The notes: generated by a model from the letters alone, not told the origin. A stretch of DNA of 64,000 nucleotides from Pseudomonas sp. PDM15 (GCF_014851565.1 NZ_JACVAA010000004.1:620001-684000), one strand, 5' to 3'. Positions 50,562 to 59,063 are shown, counted from the first letter of the stretch. Numbers and translations: made by a program.

Positions 50562-51506
50562 TCAAGCGGGAAGGTCGTCATTGGCGTTCCAGAACGGGTA
50601 GAAGTTGAACCATTGCAGCGGAGCGTTCAGGCAGCGTTCGCCAAGACGCTCGGCATAGCGTTGTACCCAGCCGCGTATCACCTCGTCGCGTTCCTTGCGC
50701 GTCCACTGCACGCGTTCGGCGAAGCGTTCGAGGATCACCTGGTAGCGGCCATCGATCTTCAGGCAGCTCATCAGGTTGACCGGGCATTGCAGCAATCCCG
50801 CCAGCAGCCAGGGGCCTTGCGGGAAAGCGGCCGAGTGGCCGAGGAAGTTCACGCTGACGTTGCGCCCGCCGTGCAGCGGCACGCGGTCGCCGGCGATCGC
50901 CAGCCACTCGCCGCGCTCCAGGCGCTCGGACAATTGCAGCATGATCGCCGGGTCCAGTTCGCTGACCTGGATCAGGCGCAGGTGGCTGGCGCCCGCCTCG
51001 CCGAGCAGGCGGTTGAACTGCTCGGCGTGCTTGGTGTGTACCAGCACGTTCATCTGCACCTTCTCGCCCAGCTCGGCCAGGGCGCGGCACACCTCGAGGT
51101 TGCCCAGGTGGGCGCCGACCAGCATCTGTCCGCGCGGCTCGCTGTGCAGGCTCTGGCGGATGCCGTCGGGGTCGACCAGGGTGATCTGCTCCAGGCCGAG
51201 GCGGCCATTCCACACGTCGAGCTTGTCCAGCAGGGCGTCGGCGAAGGCCATGAATTGGGCGAATACCGAGCCGAAACGCGGCGCCAGCTCGCTGCGCCCG
51301 CTCCAGCTGGCCAGGTTGCGCTGATACTGGCGGATGCTGCGCCGCGCCTGGCGACCGAACAGGAAGAAGTACAGGACGATGGCGTACAGCAGCGGCGTCA
51401 GCGCGCGGCGGCCGAGCAGGCGCACGGCGCCGGCGGTGAATTTCATCAGCAGAAAGTGGCCGCGCTCGCGCTGGCCGGCCCAGTGTTCGGCCTTCTGCCC
51501 GTTCAT
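50562..51506 (-). CDS. Lipid A-type acyltransferase (LpxL/HtrB family)
   Basis: This 314-residue membrane acyltransferase has a hydrophobic segment near 32-46 (LTPLLYAIVLYFFLFG) and the catalytic-type stretch GAHLGNLEVCRALAE with HX4E (His124 region). The C-terminal half has ERGEWLAIAGDRVPLHGG and FLGHSAAFPQGPWLLAG, typical of the family. The ATG at 51506 overlaps the glycosyltransferase stop by four bases. With the glycosyltransferase it covers the functions of the two-domain ApeJ, and likely links the aryl polyene acyl chain to a sugar or lipid carrier (inference). Confidence 0.85.
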   Translation of the reverse strand: MNGQKAEHWAGQRERGHFLLMKFTAGAVRLLGRRALTPLLYAIVLYFFLFGRQARRSIRQYQRNLASWSGRSELAPRFGSVFAQFMAFADALLDKLDVWNGRLGLEQITLVDPDGIRQSLHSEPRGQMLVGAHLGNLEVCRALAELGEKVQMNVLVHTKHAEQFNRLLGEAGASHLRLIQVSELDPAIMLQLSERLERGEWLAIAGDRVPLHGGRNVSVNFLGHSAAFPQGPWLLAGLLQCPVNLMSCLKIDGRYQVILERFAERVQWTRKERDEVIRGWVQRYAERLGERCLNAPLQWFNFYPFWNANDDLPA

Positions 51507-52237
51507 CCGCGCCACCTGCGCCAGAGGATCAGCGGCGCGCGCAGCAACATGCCGAAGAACAGCTTGGCGTGCATCTTCGAGATCAGCGCGTTGTCGTGCA
51601 GCAGGCGGAAGTGCGACAGGCCATCCAGGGGGTAGTGCACCTTGGTCGGCAGCCACTGCATCGGCTGGTTGCGCCAGGCCAGGCGCACCAGGATCTCCGG
51701 GTCGAAGTCCATGCGCTTGCCCAGGTTGCTGCTATCGAGCAGCGCTACCGTGGCCGGTAGCGGGTAGACGCGGAAGCCGCACATGGCATCGCGGATCGAC
51801 AGCGACAGGCTGTTGATCCACACCCACACGTGTGTCAGGTAGCGTGCGTATAGGCGGCCCTTCGGCACGCTGGCGTCATACTGCGGGTAGCCGCAGACCA
51901 GCGCCTGCGGATGCGCGCGGGAGGTGCCGAGAAAGGTGGCGATATCGGCCAGATCGTGCTGGCCGTCGGCGTCCACCTGCAGTGCGTGGGAGAAGCCTAG
52001 GCGCTGTGCCTCGCGCAGGCCGGCCATGACCGCGCCGCCCTTGCCCTGGTTCACCGGCAGGCGAACCAGGTAGGTGTTTTCCTGTTGAGCCAACTGATTC
52101 ATCACTGCCGCGCACGCTGCGCTGGAGGCATCGTCGACCAGCACGCAGGGCAGGCCGGCTTCGTGCAGCGCGGCGACCACCACGGGCAGGGCGTGCTCGT
52201 GGTTGTAGACCGGGATCACGGCGCAGGGCTTATGCAT
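51503..52237 (-). CDS. Family 2 glycosyltransferase
   Basis: This 244-residue GT2 enzyme begins MHKPCAVIPVYNHEHALPVV, a typical GT-A N-terminus, with the donor-binding VDDASS near 34 and the DADGQHD (DXD-like) motif near 92. The short C-terminal region carries a hydrophobic stretch (KLFFGMLLRAPLIL). The start is ATG 52237, with the sequence just upstream reading CCTCCT on the coding strand, so there is no good ribosome-binding site there. It probably adds a sugar to the aryl polyene lipid anchor (inference). Confidence 0.85.
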   Translation of the reverse strand: MHKPCAVIPVYNHEHALPVVVAALHEAGLPCVLVDDASSAACAAVMNQLAQQENTYLVRLPVNQGKGGAVMAGLREAQRLGFSHALQVDADGQHDLADIATFLGTSRAHPQALVCGYPQYDASVPKGRLYARYLTHVWVWINSLSLSIRDAMCGFRVYPLPATVALLDSSNLGKRMDFDPEILVRLAWRNQPMQWLPTKVHYPLDGLSHFRLLHDNALISKMHAKLFFGMLLRAPLILWRRWRG

Positions 52238-52260
52238 AGGAGGATTCCCAGCAACGCAGC

Positions 52261-52322
52261 GTAGGGTGGGCAACGCCGGAGGCTTGCCCACCCTGATGGA
52301 TGGCTACGGCCATCCACCCTAC
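52261..52322. repeat. Pseudomonas palindromic intergenic repeat (gtagggtgg type)
   Basis: The ends gtagggtgg (52261-52269) and ccaccctac (52314-52322) are inverted repeats. Inside, gggtgggcaa/ttgcccaccc (52264-52273 with 52284-52293) and tggatggc/gccatcca form nested hairpins. The core gtagggtgggcaacgccgga is a frequent intergenic repeat in Pseudomonas. It occupies the gap between the glycosyltransferase and the ligase genes. Confidence 0.75.
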
Positions 52323-52348
52323 GCAGGGGATGCCTGATGTCCCCACTT

Positions 52349-54010
52349 TCATTGAACTGCTCCCAGCAGAATCCGCCCGGACGAGCACGGCGCCTCGCCA
52401 TTGCGGTAGGCGAAGTACAGCTTGCCACGCTCGGCGTCGAAACGCAGGCTCAGCTGGATGCGGTCGCCGGGGCGGACCAACTGCTGGAACTTGAGCACTT
52501 CCATGCCGCAGAAACGCGGCGGCAGCTCGGCGATCAGCTGGCGGGCCAGGCGCTGGGCCCAGTCGATCTGCACCACGCCGGGCAGCACCGGGGTCTGCGG
52601 GAAGTGGCCGGTGAAATGGGCCAGGTCGGGCGGCACGTCCAGTTCCAGCTGCCACTCGCCGTCGACCAGCTCGGCCTTGCGCGGCTCGACGCAAGTCGGG
52701 CGCGGCGCGGCGACCAGTTCGTCGACCTTGCTCTGCGCCAGCTTGCCCTGGCTGCTGTAGTGCAGCTCCAGCAGCAAACGCCAGCGACGCGGCAGGGCGA
52801 TGGCCTCGCAGTGGCCGGCCAGGTGCTTGCGCAGGGTTTCGGTGACGGTCTTGCGGCCCTGGTTGCGCAGGGCGTGCAGGCCGGCCGGGCTCAGCGCCAG
52901 CAGGGCGCCGAGGAAGGCGCGGCCTTCCTGGATCACGCCGAGGCGGGCATCGGCGACCCACTCATGATGCTGTAGCGCCTGCTCCAGCATGGGCAGGGAG
53001 ATGCGCTTTTCTTCCAGCTTGACGATGCGGTCCAGGCGTCCGCGCAGGACGAAGCGACCATCGGCCTGCAGGTCGGCGGCGTCCGCGCTCTGCTCGACAT
53101 GCCCGGCCGGCAGATAGGGCGAGGCGATGCGCAGGGCACCTTCTTCGTTCAGGGCCAGTTCCACGCCGGGGAATGGCTGCCACAGTTCGCCGCCCTGGCG
53201 CCAGGCGATGCCACCGGTTTCGGAGCTGCCGTAGATCTCGGTGGGCTTCTGGCCCAGCTGTTTGCCCAGCTCGGCGCAGACTTCCGCCGGCAGCGCGCCG
53301 CCGGAAGAGAACACCCGGCGCACTGCGCCCAGGGCTTTCCAGTCTAGGTTGTCGCCCATGCGTTTGAGCAGCGCCGGGCTGGCCACCCAGGCAAAGGCCG
53401 GTTGGCTCAGGCTCTCGCGCTGCAGGTCTTCGGGGAAGGGCAGGGCGCGGCGCCAGAAAGGCCGGCCGGCACACAGCGGCCACAGCACGCGGAACAGCAG
53501 GCCGTAGATATGCTGGGCGGCGACGCTGCCGAAGATGGTCGCACCGGCCAGATCGCGGCCCCACAGCTGTTCCAGGGCATCGACCTCGTTGGCCAACTGG
53601 CGCAGGGACTTGTCGATCAGCTTGGGCTCGCCGCTGGAGCCGGAGGTGCACAGGGTCAGGCGGCAGGTATCGAGGTCGAGCGCCGCGGCCGGTAGTGCCT
53701 CGCCATCCAGATCGCCGAGCGAATCTAGCCATAGATCGGTCTGCTCGGCGAGGCGCTGGCGGCTCTGTGCCTGGGCATCGGCCGGCAGCAGCACGGCGAC
53801 ACCGGCACGCCAGGCGCCGAGCAGGGCGATGGCCAGCTCGCCGGCATCTTCCAGGTACAGCGCCACGCGCTGCACGCCTCGCGCTTGCAGTGCTCCGGCC
53901 AGGCGCAGAGAGCGCTCATGCAACTGGGCATGGTCGAGCGCCGGTTCCAGCGCCACGGCGCGGCCGGCCAGGGGTTGCAGCAGCTGCTCGGCGAGTCCCA
54001 GCCAGCTCAT
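52349..54010 (-). CDS. AMP-ligase fused to an ApeI-type hotdog dehydratase (ApeH-ApeI fusion)
   Basis: This 553-residue protein has an N-terminal acyl-adenylate ligase (about 1-440) with the ATP-binding TSGSSGEPK near 118 and the YGSSETGG motif. It has a C-terminal hotdog domain (about 450-553) with [20 protein letters not shown], a FabA/FabZ-like active-site pattern. In most APE clusters the ligase (ApeH) and dehydratase (ApeI) are separate genes. Here one chain may activate the aryl starter and dehydrate extended chains. The start is ATG 54010, overlapping the upstream stop (ATGA). Confidence 0.9.
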   Translation of the reverse strand: MSWLGLAEQLLQPLAGRAVALEPALDHAQLHERSLRLAGALQARGVQRVALYLEDAGELAIALLGAWRAGVAVLLPADAQAQSRQRLAEQTDLWLDSLGDLDGEALPAAALDLDTCRLTLCTSGSSGEPKLIDKSLRQLANEVDALEQLWGRDLAGATIFGSVAAQHIYGLLFRVLWPLCAGRPFWRRALPFPEDLQRESLSQPAFAWVASPALLKRMGDNLDWKALGAVRRVFSSGGALPAEVCAELGKQLGQKPTEIYGSSETGGIAWRQGGELWQPFPGVELALNEEGALRIASPYLPAGHVEQSADAADLQADGRFVLRGRLDRIVKLEEKRISLPMLEQALQHHEWVADARLGVIQEGRAFLGALLALSPAGLHALRNQGRKTVTETLRKHLAGHCEAIALPRRWRLLLELHYSSQGKLAQSKVDELVAAPRPTCVEPRKAELVDGEWQLELDVPPDLAHFTGHFPQTPVLPGVVQIDWAQRLARQLIAELPPRFCGMEVLKFQQLVRPGDRIQLSLRFDAERGKLYFAYRNGEAPCSSGRILLGAVQ

Positions 54011-54552
54011 CCATCTCTCCTTACCCGCTGGCGGATCAACCACTCAGCGGCAAACAACAGGCCCATCAGGGCATAGGCGATCAGCCCGGTGTAGAGCATC
54101 CACCAGTTCAGCGGTGACCACAGGGTCAGGGCGCTGATCAGCAGGGCGTTGGCCAGGAAGAAGCCGGCCCAGACCAGCGTGACCTTGCGCGTGTAGCGCA
54201 CCGCGTGTTCCGGCAGCTCCGGTTCGCGCAGGCGCGCCAGGCGCTCCACTACGGGCGGGCCGAACTTCAGCGACAGGCCGAACAGCACCAGCAGCATCAG
54301 GTTGAGCAGCACCGGGTACCAGCGCAGCAGCGCCGGCTCGCCGGCCAGGCCGAGCAGGGCGCAGAAGGCCAGGGCGGCGCCGGCCATCCACAGGCCACCA
54401 GGCTTGTTGCGCTGCGTCAGGACGCGCGCCAGCCACAGGCCGCCGAGCAGAGCGGCGAACAGGCGTGGCGACAGGTGCTCCATGCCGTAGTACACGGCGA
54501 AGGGATAGAGCAGGCCGGCCAACACCAGCAGTAGGCCGAACAAACGCCCCAT
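54007..54552 (-). CDS. apeG: Multi-pass membrane protein of the aryl polyene cluster (COG4648-type)
   Basis: This 181-residue protein has five or six hydrophobic helices (for example LFGLLLVLAGLLYPFAVYYG at the N-terminus and WWMLYTGLIAYALMGLLFA at the C-terminus). It has no catalytic motif. A small membrane protein of this type regularly stands between the ACP genes and the ligase in APE clusters, possibly as an assembly or export factor. It starts three bases after the ACP stop. Confidence 0.8.
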   Translation of the reverse strand: MGRLFGLLLVLAGLLYPFAVYYGMEHLSPRLFAALLGGLWLARVLTQRNKPGGLWMAGAALAFCALLGLAGEPALLRWYPVLLNLMLLVLFGLSLKFGPPVVERLARLREPELPEHAVRYTRKVTLVWAGFFLANALLISALTLWSPLNWWMLYTGLIAYALMGLLFAAEWLIRQRVRRDG

Positions 54553-54555
54553 GGC

Positions 54556-54819
54556 TTAGCCGGCGGCCGCTTCGGCGTTGACCACCTGATACACGGCCTC
54601 GACCACGTCACCGACGGTGCGTACGGCCTTGAACTCCTCGGCGGCGATCTTCTTGCCGGTCTGGCGCTTGATATGGTCGATCAGATCGACGGCGTCGATG
54701 CTGTCGATTTCCAGGTCTTCATACAGGTTTGCTTCGAGGGTGACGCGCTCGGCGTCCAGCTCGAACAGCTCCACCAGGGCTTCCTGCAGGGTGGCGAAAA
54801 TATCTTCACGGCTTTGCAT
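54556..54819 (-). CDS. apeF: Acyl carrier protein, second of two (ApeF-like)
   Basis: This 87-residue acyl carrier protein has the phosphopantetheine serine in EIDSIDAVDLIDH (residue about 39). The N-terminal helix EDIFATLQEALVELFELDAE and the acidic second helix are typical. It lies 11 bases downstream of the other ACP. Two ACPs allow separate starter and extender loading, as shown for ApeE and ApeF. Which of the two carries which group is inferred from order only. Confidence 0.88.
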   Translation of the reverse strand: MQSREDIFATLQEALVELFELDAERVTLEANLYEDLEIDSIDAVDLIDHIKRQTGKKIAAEEFKAVRTVGDVVEAVYQVVNAEAAAG

Positions 54820-54830
54820 CGCTAACGTCC

Positions 54831-55091
54831 TCAGGCGGCCTGTTTCGCGGCGACGAAAGCCGCCAGGCTGGCCACGTTGGCGAAGTGCTGGCGGGTGTCC
54901 TTGGCTTCGGCGTCGATCTTGATGCCGAAGCGCTTCTGGATGGCCAGGCCCAGCTCCAGGGCGTCCACCGAATCCAGACCGAGGCCTTCGCCGAAAAGGG
55001 TCAGGTCGGCGGCGATGTCTTCGGCGGCCATGTCTTCCAGGCCCAGGGCCTCGATGATCAGGTGCTTGATCTCAGTTTGCAGATCGCTCAT
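54831..55091 (-). CDS. apeE: Acyl carrier protein, first of two (ApeE-like)
   Basis: This 86-residue acyl carrier protein has the DSV motif in GLGLDSVDALELGLAI, with the phosphopantetheine serine near residue 41. The start is MSDLQTEIKHLIIEALGLED. It overlaps the upstream acyltransferase by 20 bases, so translation is coupled. Confidence 0.88.
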   Translation of the reverse strand: MSDLQTEIKHLIIEALGLEDMAAEDIAADLTLFGEGLGLDSVDALELGLAIQKRFGIKIDAEAKDTRQHFANVASLAAFVAAKQAA

Positions 55092-55881
55092 CTGTTGCGA
55101 GCTCCCTCATGAAGTGTTGATGCAGATGGTCATTGAGCTTGCGCGAGGCAATCGGCAGTGGCGCCTGCTCGGTGAATTGCCGCGGGTCGATATCCTCCCC
55201 GACCCGCAGGCGAAAATGGAAACGACGCGACGGAATGCTGTACCAGGGCTCGGCCTTGGTCAGGGTGGTGGGCGTCACGCTGATCACTACCGGGGTGACT
55301 ATGCTGGCGCCGCGCACGGCGATGGCCGCCGCGCCACGGTGAAATTCCGGTACTTGCCCCGGCGTGGTGCGGGTGCCTTCGGGGAACACGATCAGGGTCT
55401 GGCCTTCCTGCAGGGCACCGGCGGCCTCATCGAGCATGTCCATGCTGCCGCTGTTGCTGATGAAGCCAGCGGCGCGGATCGGCCCGCGCATGCAGGGGTT
55501 GTCCCACAGGCTCTGCTTGACCACGCAGTTGGCGTCGCGGATGAAGGCGATCAGCACCACCACGTCGATCAGCGAGGGGTGGTTGGCGATCACCATCTGC
55601 CCCGGCCGGCCCAGGCGCTCGGCGCCCTCGACCTCGTAGGTCAGCACGCCGGTGCGGAACATGAACTGGACGAACCAGTAGAAGGTGCGGCTGACCACGG
55701 CGCGGGCGCGGGTGCGTCGGGCCAGGGCGTCTCCCGGCAGCAGGCCGAGCAGCGGGAAGACGACGACGCGCAGCAGCACGCCGCCGATGCCGAACAGCGA
55801 GAAGCTCAGCGCGGTGGCGATCAGGCGCCACCAGTAGGGCGCGGAATAGGGGCTCAGGCCCTGCTGCGAGACCAGTTCCAT
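55072..55881 (-). CDS. apeD: 1-acylglycerol-3-phosphate-type acyltransferase (ApeD-like)
   Basis: This 269-residue PlsC-family membrane acyltransferase has the catalytic HX4D in NHPSLID (about residue 92-98) and the FPEGTRT motif near 170. A hydrophobic segment (ATALSFSLFGIGGVLLRVVVFPLLGLLP) anchors it. The start at ATG 55881 lies 28 bases inside the chain-length factor gene. It probably attaches a fatty-acyl or polyene chain to the lipid anchor (inference). Confidence 0.85.
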   Translation of the reverse strand: MELVSQQGLSPYSAPYWWRLIATALSFSLFGIGGVLLRVVVFPLLGLLPGDALARRTRARAVVSRTFYWFVQFMFRTGVLTYEVEGAERLGRPGQMVIANHPSLIDVVVLIAFIRDANCVVKQSLWDNPCMRGPIRAAGFISNSGSMDMLDEAAGALQEGQTLIVFPEGTRTTPGQVPEFHRGAAAIAVRGASIVTPVVISVTPTTLTKAEPWYSIPSRRFHFRLRVGEDIDPRQFTEQAPLPIASRKLNDHLHQHFMRELATDERSAN

Positions 55882-56570
55882 TGCCGGCGCTTCCAGTGGT
55901 GTTGCAGGGAATCCGCATTGCCCGAGAGGGCGCGGACCAGTTCCAGAGCATGTGGCCAGGCGCTGCGCGGGCCGGAGCCCTCGGCGAGCTGCAGCTGCCA
56001 CTGCGTGCCGGGCCGCAGCAGCAGGGCCACGGCGTAGGGGAAAGGCACGTCGTCGATATAGGGGCCGTACAGCTCGGGCGGCGTTTCCTCGGCGACGATC
56101 AGCAGCACGCCGGGGGCGCCCTCTCCGAGCAGGGTGGCGGCCTCCAGCAGGGCCTGCTCCAGGCCATCGCCTTCGGCGGCCAGGGCGGTCATCTCGCTGG
56201 TGTCGCCGCGCTGGATCGACCACAGGCCGATGATCGCGTTGTGCACCGAGAGGCTGAACTGGGTGGGTGAGAGCGGCCCGTCGTGGGCAAGGTCGCTGAG
56301 AATGGCCAGGGTGCGAGGGGTCTCGCCGTGGCGCGAGGCGAACACCAGGGGCATGGGGCCGTGCTCTTCGGCCAGCGGCCAGGCGACGTGGAAGGCCATG
56401 CGCGCCAGGCGACTCAGGCGCCGGCGCTGCATGGCCGGGAGAAAGCCGACATCGGGCTGTTCGCCGCCGTCCTGCGGGGCGAAGGGGGCCTGTTGCCAGG
56501 CGTGCCAGTCGGCTGTGCTGTCCAGGCCGGGAGCCCAGGCACGCCATTGTTCGATCCTGAAGTTTGTCAC
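55854..56570 (-). CDS. apeC: Beta-ketoacyl synthase chain-length factor (ApeC-like)
   Basis: This is a 238-residue shortened ketosynthase fold without the catalytic Cys/His set. The conserved pattern is LPAMQRRRLSRLARMAF near 45, then FASRHGETPRTLAIL and FSLSVHNAIIGLWSI near 105, as in the chain-length-factor partners of type II PKS. It is expected to dimerise with the ApeO ketosynthase and set polyene length. The likely start is GTG at 56570 (MTNFRIEQWRAW); an ATG further upstream gives an Arg/Pro-rich leader that does not look native. It is the first gene of the cluster. Confidence 0.85.
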   Translation of the reverse strand: MTNFRIEQWRAWAPGLDSTADWHAWQQAPFAPQDGGEQPDVGFLPAMQRRRLSRLARMAFHVAWPLAEEHGPMPLVFASRHGETPRTLAILSDLAHDGPLSPTQFSLSVHNAIIGLWSIQRGDTSEMTALAAEGDGLEQALLEAATLLGEGAPGVLLIVAEETPPELYGPYIDDVPFPYAVALLLRPGTQWQLQLAEGSGPRSAWPHALELVRALSGNADSLQHHWKRRQWNWSRSRA

Positions 56571-56664
56571 GCTGAGAGCTCTTCTCGGCCCCTTCCTAGG
56601 GCGTCCTTGTCTACTGCGATCCCGCCCGCGGGAAGGGTGGCCGGGAATATGGCGAGGTGCTTGC

Positions 56665-56693
56665 ATTATCCAGACGGTGCGCGGCCTGCGCAA
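56665..56693 (-). promoter_or_regulatory. Candidate promoter of the aryl polyene operon
   Basis: Read leftward, TTGCGC (56693-56688) and GATAAT (56670-56665) are 17 bases apart, about 95 bases before the apeC GTG. It is the only good candidate in the 234-base divergent gap with the ParA gene. In the other direction, only a TAGAAT (56768-56773) without a clear -35 is seen for ParA. Confidence 0.55.
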
Positions 56694-56804
56694 ATTTTGG
56701 AACGTTCGGCCAGACCAGAGGTCAGCCGCTGCCGCGCTTACTCCTCGCCCTGGCCACGGGCTTTGCATAGAATCCCCAACCATCTGCGATCAGGGAGGTG
56801 TCAC

Positions 56805-57569
56805 ATGCGGCGCGTGGTGTTCAATCAGAAAGGCGGAGTGGGCAAGTCCAGCATTGCCTGCAACCTGGCGGCGGTCAGCGCGGCCGAAGGCTACCGCACG
56901 CTGCTCATCGACCTGGATGCCCAGGCCAACTCGACCCATTACCTCACCGGCCTGACCGGCGATGACATCCCCATGGGCATTGCTGAATTCTTCAAGCAGA
57001 CCCTCTCGGCCACCTCCTTCAAGAAGGGCAAGGTGGATATCTACGAGACGCCCTTCGAAAATCTCCACGTGGTCACCGCCACCGCCGAGCTAGCCGAGCT
57101 GCAGCCCAAGCTGGAGCAGAAGCACAAGATCAACAAGCTGCGCAAACTGCTGGAAGACCTGGCCGAGGACTACGACCGCATCTATCTGGATACCCCTCCA
57201 GCGCTGAATTTCTATACCGTTTCTGCGCTTATCGCCGCTGATCGCGTATTGATCCCCTTCGATTGCGACAGCTTCTCGCGCAATGCCCTGTACGGCCTGC
57301 TGCAGGAGATCGAGGAGCTGAAGGAAGACCACAACGAGGACCTGGAAGTGGAGGGCATCGTGGTCAACCAGTTCCAGCCGCGCGCGACCCTGCCGCAGCA
57401 GCTGCTCGACGAGCTGGTCGCGGAAGGGCTGCCGGTGCTGCCGGTGAACCTGATGAGCTCGGTGAAGATGCGCGAGTCGCACCAGGTCTGCACCCCGTTG
57501 ATCCACCTGGACCGCAGCCACAAGCTGACCCAGCAGTTCGTCGAACTACACAACCTGTTGGAGAGCTGA
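56805..57569 (+). CDS. ParA-family ATPase
   Basis: This 254-residue deviant Walker A ATPase starts MRRVVFNQKGGVGKSSIACNLAAVSA, with KGGVGKSS at 9-16 and IDLDAQANSTHYL near 34. A gggaggtg ribosome-binding site precedes the ATG. There is no ParB gene beside it, so it is an orphan ParA rather than the chromosomal parAB. Such proteins position protein cargo or control envelope features. The C-terminal half has a KMRESHQVCTPLI segment. It is divergent from the pigment operon. Confidence 0.9.
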   Translation: MRRVVFNQKGGVGKSSIACNLAAVSAAEGYRTLLIDLDAQANSTHYLTGLTGDDIPMGIAEFFKQTLSATSFKKGKVDIYETPFENLHVVTATAELAELQPKLEQKHKINKLRKLLEDLAEDYDRIYLDTPPALNFYTVSALIAADRVLIPFDCDSFSRNALYGLLQEIEELKEDHNEDLEVEGIVVNQFQPRATLPQQLLDELVAEGLPVLPVNLMSSVKMRESHQVCTPLIHLDRSHKLTQQFVELHNLLES

Positions 57570-57585
57570 GTATCTCCCGGCAATG

Positions 57586-57611
57586 AAAAAGGCGCCCTCG
57601 GGCGCCTTTTT
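57586..57611. terminator. Terminator between the ParA gene and the UspA gene
   Basis: An 11-bp stem aaaaaggcgcc/ggcgccttttt (57586-57596 with 57601-57611) with a 4-base loop, then TTC. It starts 17 bases after the ParA stop and is symmetric enough to serve the leftward UspA gene. Confidence 0.9.
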
Positions 57612-57628
57612 TCGTTTTCGTCGTAACG

Positions 57629-58423
57629 CTAGCGGACGACAAAGACGTCGCACGGCGCCTTATGCAGGTAGTGCTGCGCCAGGCTGCCGAGCAGGGCCTG
57701 GGACAGGGCGCTACGGCCATGGCTGCCGAGCACCAGCAGCTGCGGCTGACGGGCGTTCAGGGATTCCTGCAGGGTGCGCGGCAGGGTGCCGGGTTGCACC
57801 TCGTGGCTGAGCGTGGGCGCCTCTTCCGGCAGGCGCATGGACTCGTCCTGGATCAACTGGTCGACCAGGGCTCGCTGGGTGAGCAGCTGGGCGTCGGCGT
57901 GGGCGTTGTTCTTCTGGCCCTCGAACACGTGCAGGGCGTGGATGTTGGCCTCGCTCGGCAGCAGCAGGCAGGCCTGGTGCAGGGCGGTGCAGGCGCACAG
58001 GGAGAAGTCGATGGCGGCCACCGCGCTGCGGTAGGGCGTGTCCTCGTCACGGGCGGCAAGCAGCAGCGGCACCGGGCAGCGACGGGCGATGCGGTCCAGG
58101 GTGGTACCGGAGAAGAACTCGTGGCGCTGGTGGTGGGCGCCGAGCACCAGCAGGTCGGCGCCACTCTGTTGCACCTGCTCCAGCACGCCCTCGGCGGGTT
58201 TGCCCTGGCACAGGCGCAGCTGGCTGCCGGGTGGGGCGAATTCGGTGAGGCTGCGGTCGAGCAGGCGTTCGATGCGCTCGCGCTCGGCCTGATCCAGGCG
58301 CGGATCGAAGACATGCAGGAGCGTGAGCTTAGCGTTGTGCTGGCGGGCCAGCTGGGTGGCGCGCCTCAGCGCGAGGTCTGCAGTACTGCGCAGGTCATGG
58401 GCAATAAGGATGTGTCCTGTCAT
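57629..58423 (-). CDS. Tandem universal stress protein
   Basis: This 264-residue protein has two UspA domains (about 1-125 and 128-264). The first begins MTGHILIAHDLRSTADLALRRA and has GADLLVLGAHHQRHEFFSGTT. The second ends LLVLGSHGRSALSQALLGSLAQHYLHKAPCDVFVV, including the nucleotide-binding GSHGR-S pattern. It likely responds to starvation, anaerobic or respiratory stress in the cytoplasm. It is convergent with the ParA gene. Confidence 0.92.
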   Translation of the reverse strand: MTGHILIAHDLRSTADLALRRATQLARQHNAKLTLLHVFDPRLDQAERERIERLLDRSLTEFAPPGSQLRLCQGKPAEGVLEQVQQSGADLLVLGAHHQRHEFFSGTTLDRIARRCPVPLLLAARDEDTPYRSAVAAIDFSLCACTALHQACLLLPSEANIHALHVFEGQKNNAHADAQLLTQRALVDQLIQDESMRLPEEAPTLSHEVQPGTLPRTLQESLNARQPQLLVLGSHGRSALSQALLGSLAQHYLHKAPCDVFVVR

Positions 58424-58530
58424 CTCGTCCCCTCCGTGGCGCGGCTTGGCGCGACGCTGCGAACCTCTGCGGGTTCGTGTATGGAACTCCCTAGATAGAC
58501 CTGCTTGGCGTCGAGGGCAAGTCCCGCGCG

Positions 58531-58974
58531 TCAGTGTTTGCGCAATTGATACAGGGCGCTCGTTTCGGCCACTACCTGGCCATCAGCATCCTTGAGTTGC
58601 AGCTCCAGGCGATACTCGGCCTTGCCCTCGCGTTCGGCTTCGTTCTGGATGCGTTCGATCTCCTCGGTGTCCAGGCGCGCCTCGACCGAGATGTCGCTGG
58701 TCGCCGGGCGGCGGAAGCGCAGATTCATCTCCTTGATCAGTGGGTAGAAGCGCTGCACGTCGAAGCTGGTGAGGAACAGTGCGCCACCGGGAATCTCGGC
58801 CAGGGTGAACAGGGCGCCGGCGTAGAGGGTGCCGATATGGTTCTGGTTGCCGGCCAGCGGCATGCGCAGGCGCACGAAGCCGGGTAGCAGCTCCTCGGCC
58901 TTGAGGCCGCTGCGTTTGACGAAATCGATCTTCTCTTCGGTGAACACACGGGCCATCTCGGCGGGCAGCGGCAT
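58531..58974 (-). CDS. PaaI/YiiD-type hotdog thioesterase-like protein
   Basis: This 147-residue hotdog-fold protein has the segment AGNQNHIGTLYAGALFTLAEIPGGALFL near 43-70, which corresponds to the PaaI/DUF4442 active-site helix with its polar residues. It probably hydrolyses an acyl-CoA of unknown chain. It lies about 110 bases upstream of the UspA gene, on the same strand. It is unrelated to the ApeK thioesterase in sequence. Confidence 0.82.
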   Translation of the reverse strand: MPLPAEMARVFTEEKIDFVKRSGLKAEELLPGFVRLRMPLAGNQNHIGTLYAGALFTLAEIPGGALFLTSFDVQRFYPLIKEMNLRFRRPATSDISVEARLDTEEIERIQNEAEREGKAEYRLELQLKDADGQVVAETSALYQLRKH

Positions 58975-59063
58975 ATCCGGGCTCCTTGCAGTGGAGTTCC
59001 GAGACTAGCCGCTAGTGCTAGTCAGGCAATGACCGCGATGCTCGCCACAGCTGACCGATCTGC

